This document shows, one piece after another, positions 61,781 to 64,000 of a DNA stretch of 64,000 nucleotides (the stretch's first letter is position 1; each line of letters opens with the position of its first letter). The position numbers and the translations under genes were made by a program. Origin of the DNA: Hahella sp. HN01 (GTDB lineage Bacteria; Pseudomonadota; Gammaproteobacteria; Pseudomonadales; Oleiphilaceae). The stretch covers positions 79,537 through 143,536 of the forward strand of contig NZ_JAHMIN010000011.1 in the NCBI RefSeq assembly GCF_018986435.1. Direction: 5' to 3'. Below the pieces are notes generated by a model. It did not search any database. It was not told where the DNA came from and saw only the letters and a list, made by a program, of their open reading frames with translations.

Positions 61781-63337
61781 ATGCTATTTAATTCAAACGA
61801 ATTTTTATTTGTATTCCTGCCCCTGTCGTTGTTGCTGTTTTATCTGGCGCGTAGAGCGCTGGGGAAACGCCCGGCGTTTATAGTTCTGTTTATTCTCTCC
61901 CTCGGCTTCTATGGCTGGTGGGAGTGGCGTTATCTGCCGTTGCTGATCGGCTCGCTGGCGGTCAATTTGTGGATCGCCGAACGCATACGCACCCGCAAGC
62001 AACGCAGCGACCTGGTGGTCGGCCTGTGCTTTAACCTGGGGTTGCTGGCCGTTTTCAAATACCTCGGATTCATCGAAGGCAATATCGAAGCCCTGTTCGG
62101 CATTGAGCTGGACTGGCCGAAACTGGCGCTGCCCATTGGTATTTCCTTCTATACCTTCCAGCAGATCGCCTTTCTGGTTGACGTCGCACGCAGCGACAGC
62201 GATGAAGCCACCGACCCCGCCCGCTATGGCCTGTTTGTGAGTTTCTTCCCGCAGTTGATCGCCGGCCCCATTGTTCATCACAAGGAAATGATGAACCAGT
62301 TCGAAGCGCCGCCGTCCAATGACAAGTTAATGCGCCTCGCCGCCGTCGGTCTGGCGATATTCGCTATTGGTCTGGCGAAGAAAACCATGATCGCCGACCC
62401 CCTGGGCGCATTCGCAACGCCATTCTTCGCCCGGGCTACCGAGGGGGGAGATATTCACTTCTTCATCGCATGGGCCGCCGCCCTCGCCTACACATTCCAG
62501 ATCTACTTCGATTTCTGCGGCTACTCAGAAATGGCGATCGGCCTGGCGATGCTGTTCGGGGTGAAACTGCCCGCCAACTTCAATTCCCCATATAAGTCGC
62601 GCTCCATTATCGATTTCTGGCGTCGCTGGCATATGACCTTATCAAGGTTTCTACGAGACTATCTCTATTTCCCACTGGGCGGAGGACGCGTATCGCGCTG
62701 GCGCCGCTACATCAACCTGATGATTGTCATGCTGGTGGGCGGACTCTGGCATGGCGCTTCCTGGACTTTCGTCATCTGGGGCGGCCTGCATGGCTCCTAC
62801 CTGATGATCAACCACGGCTGGCGCGCCATTGCTGACAAACCGATGCTGAAGCCGCTGAAAGGCCTGATCAGCAACCTGTCTCTGCCAATCACGTTCTTCG
62901 CCGTGGTTATCGCCTGGGTAGTGTTTCGCGCAGAAAGCTTTGACGCCGCCATGGCGTTCTATAACGCCATGTTCGGTTTCCACGGCCTCTCCGCGCCGGA
63001 AGAATTCCGCCCGCTGGTTGAAGCATTGGGACTGCAGAACTCCGTTTTCCTGTTCGCCGAAAACTACCGCACGGATTTCTACATGGGACTGATCTGGACG
63101 TTTGGCGCCGCCGTCATCGCGTTCTTTGCGCCCAGCACTTTGGAGCTGCTGCGCTCGGAGCGTCCCACAGCGGATTTCGACGAGATCGAAAGATCCTTAC
63201 CGGCGCCGCGCAGCTATCTGCCATCGCTGGTCAGCATGCGGGCGTGGAGCTCTATCGCGGTAGGCGTGCTGCTGTATATTTCCCTGCGCGCCATCAACGC
63301 GGCAGCGGAAACAGAATTCCTTTACTTCCAGTTTTAA
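61781..63337 (+). CDS. MBOAT-family O-acyltransferase (AlgI-like)
   Basis: A 518-residue inner-membrane protein with about 10-12 helices, resembling AlgI, the enzyme that passes acetyl groups to the periplasm for polysaccharide acetylation. It opens LFNSNEFLFVFLPLSLLLFYLARRALGKRPAF, typical of the AlgI/PatA group. Family motifs are SFYTFQQIAFLVDVARS, SFFPQLIAGPIVHHKEMMNQF, FDFCGYSEMAIGLAMLFGVKLPANFNSPYKSRSIIDFWRRWHMTLSRFLRDYLYFPLGG and the catalytic His in MLVGGLWHGASWTFVIWGGLHG. I use the ATG at 61781 (AGGGA 12 nt upstream). The next gene, 36 bp on, encodes an SGNH-type partner as in other O-acetylation pairs. Confidence 0.93.
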   Translation: MLFNSNEFLFVFLPLSLLLFYLARRALGKRPAFIVLFILSLGFYGWWEWRYLPLLIGSLAVNLWIAERIRTRKQRSDLVVGLCFNLGLLAVFKYLGFIEGNIEALFGIELDWPKLALPIGISFYTFQQIAFLVDVARSDSDEATDPARYGLFVSFFPQLIAGPIVHHKEMMNQFEAPPSNDKLMRLAAVGLAIFAIGLAKKTMIADPLGAFATPFFARATEGGDIHFFIAWAAALAYTFQIYFDFCGYSEMAIGLAMLFGVKLPANFNSPYKSRSIIDFWRRWHMTLSRFLRDYLYFPLGGGRVSRWRRYINLMIVMLVGGLWHGASWTFVIWGGLHGSYLMINHGWRAIADKPMLKPLKGLISNLSLPITFFAVVIAWVVFRAESFDAAMAFYNAMFGFHGLSAPEEFRPLVEALGLQNSVFLFAENYRTDFYMGLIWTFGAAVIAFFAPSTLELLRSERPTADFDEIERSLPAPRSYLPSLVSMRAWSSIAVGVLLYISLRAINAAAETEFLYFQF

Positions 63338-63373
63338 AGCATCAGGACTCGTAACACGGAAACGACGTAAATC

Positions 63374-64000
63374 ATGACCAAGATGAGTAACGAGACACCA
63401 GGCTCGCACGTACAAACTGATTCGCAACAGGAGCGCGGCAATCCGCTTAAGTTTATTATCGGCGCGCTGGCGACCGCGGCCGCCCTGATGGCGATAAACA
63501 CCGCGATTACAGCCAGCACTATCGGCCGTCCGACCGCATCGTCACAGACACTGTGCGATCAAGTGAACGCCCGCATAGACTTGGCTGAGCGCATGCAAGG
63601 ACCCAATCTGTTGCTTATCGGAGGCTCCGGCGTACGCGCCGGATTTTCCGCGCAAATGCTAAGCGACGAACTCAATCTCAATGCGCTGAACTTCGGCCTG
63701 CAAGCCTCCATGGGTCCAGACCTCACGCTGAGTGAAGCCAAGCGCGCGCTGAAGCCCGGAGACACCGCATTACTGGCGTTTGAGTATCCCCAGTATAAGC
63801 ACGATAGCTGGAATCCTATTGAGCTGAACTACGGCTTGGGTTGCGCAGCGACCTGGTTCAAACAGAAGCCGCTGCCGGAGATTGTCGAAGGACTGATGGC
63901 CACAGACCTCACCCGGATTGTTGATGTTTGGCGCTTTGCCTCTAAAGAGAACAAATCGCTTAATACCTTCGACTCCAACGAGCATGGCGACAGACTGCCG
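63374..64000 (+). CDS. SGNH-hydrolase-like acyltransferase partner (runs off window)
   Basis: The first 209 residues of a gene open at the window's end. One membrane anchor (about 26-46, FIIGALATAAALMAINTAI) is followed by a periplasmic domain with NLLLIGGSGVRAGFSAQML, resembling the block I serine loop of SGNH-type transferases, and DTALLAFEYPQYKHDSW. Proteins of this kind take acetyl groups delivered by an AlgI-type MBOAT protein and place them on the polymer. The gene follows the MBOAT gene by 36 bp in the same direction. There is no good Shine-Dalgarno before the ATG at 63374; a Met three codons later is an alternative. Confidence 0.8.
   Translation, partial: MTKMSNETPGSHVQTDSQQERGNPLKFIIGALATAAALMAINTAITASTIGRPTASSQTLCDQVNARIDLAERMQGPNLLLIGGSGVRAGFSAQMLSDELNLNALNFGLQASMGPDLTLSEAKRALKPGDTALLAFEYPQYKHDSWNPIELNYGLGCAATWFKQKPLPEIVEGLMATDLTRIVDVWRFASKENKSLNTFDSNEHGDRLP

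Overview
Organism and base content. The window is GC-rich (roughly 55 percent by eye) and densely coded on both strands, with gammaproteobacterial gene types: a TIGR02647-type protein, DauA, a UraA-type permease, large chemoreceptors, PEP-CTERM proteins and a Wza/Wzc exopolysaccharide system. The content suggests a marine, exopolysaccharide-producing member of the Oceanospirillales, most like Hahella. That assignment is inference from gene content and was not checked by any search. No tRNA, rRNA, CRISPR array, transposase or phage gene was seen. Layout 1-24.5 kb. This is a mosaic of housekeeping and accessory genes: a uracil/xanthine permease, a methyltransferase, a PEP-CTERM beta-repeat protein, a small DNA-binding-like protein, an alkylation-repair pair (Ada-AlkA fusion overlapping Ogt), an EamA exporter, an arsenic operon (arsR-arsI-GAPDH-arsJ) with a clear promoter/operator, two divergent chemoreceptors, a 145-bp MITE-like palindromic element, an RluA-type pseudouridine synthase, DauA, and a three-gene ABC/Gld-type operon. 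Layout 24.5-39.2 kb. A choice-of-anchor-A PEP-CTERM protein comes first, then a MASE1-CHASE-PAS histidine kinase, an unknown two-TM protein, an R2K-type ATP-grasp protein, a catalytically degenerate M50-like membrane protein beside a Ser/Thr kinase-PEGA-FGE fusion, and an unusual exported set: a Tat-type carotenoid oxygenase homologue, a membrane-anchored FAD lactone-oxidase-like protein and an unrecognised secreted protein. Layout 39.4-64 kb. This is a large exopolysaccharide locus. WcaJ-type initiation enzyme (+) is followed by wzc, wza and an outer-membrane barrel (all -). Divergently, a nine-gene + operon runs from ugd through a WecG-GT4 fusion, GT4, an O-antigen-ligase/Wzy-like protein, a sulfotransferase, two GT2s, a pyruvyltransferase and Wzx. 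The locus ends with a - strand GT2, a beta-helix lipoprotein, an MBOAT acyltransferase and a truncated SGNH-like partner. Together these predict a Wzy-type acidic polymer carrying uronate, sulfate, pyruvate ketal and O-acyl groups. Most notable signal. Two regulatory regions of this locus, 13 kb apart, each hold an inverted pair of the same 16-bp motif (consensus ATTTTMTAAKGTTYCA) with inner gaps of 38 and 40 bp. Each pair lies 60-100 bp upstream of a GG-N10-GC sigma-54-like element, and a third, better sigma-54-like promoter precedes the wcaJ-type gene. This looks like a dedicated enhancer-binding-protein regulon for the polymer.
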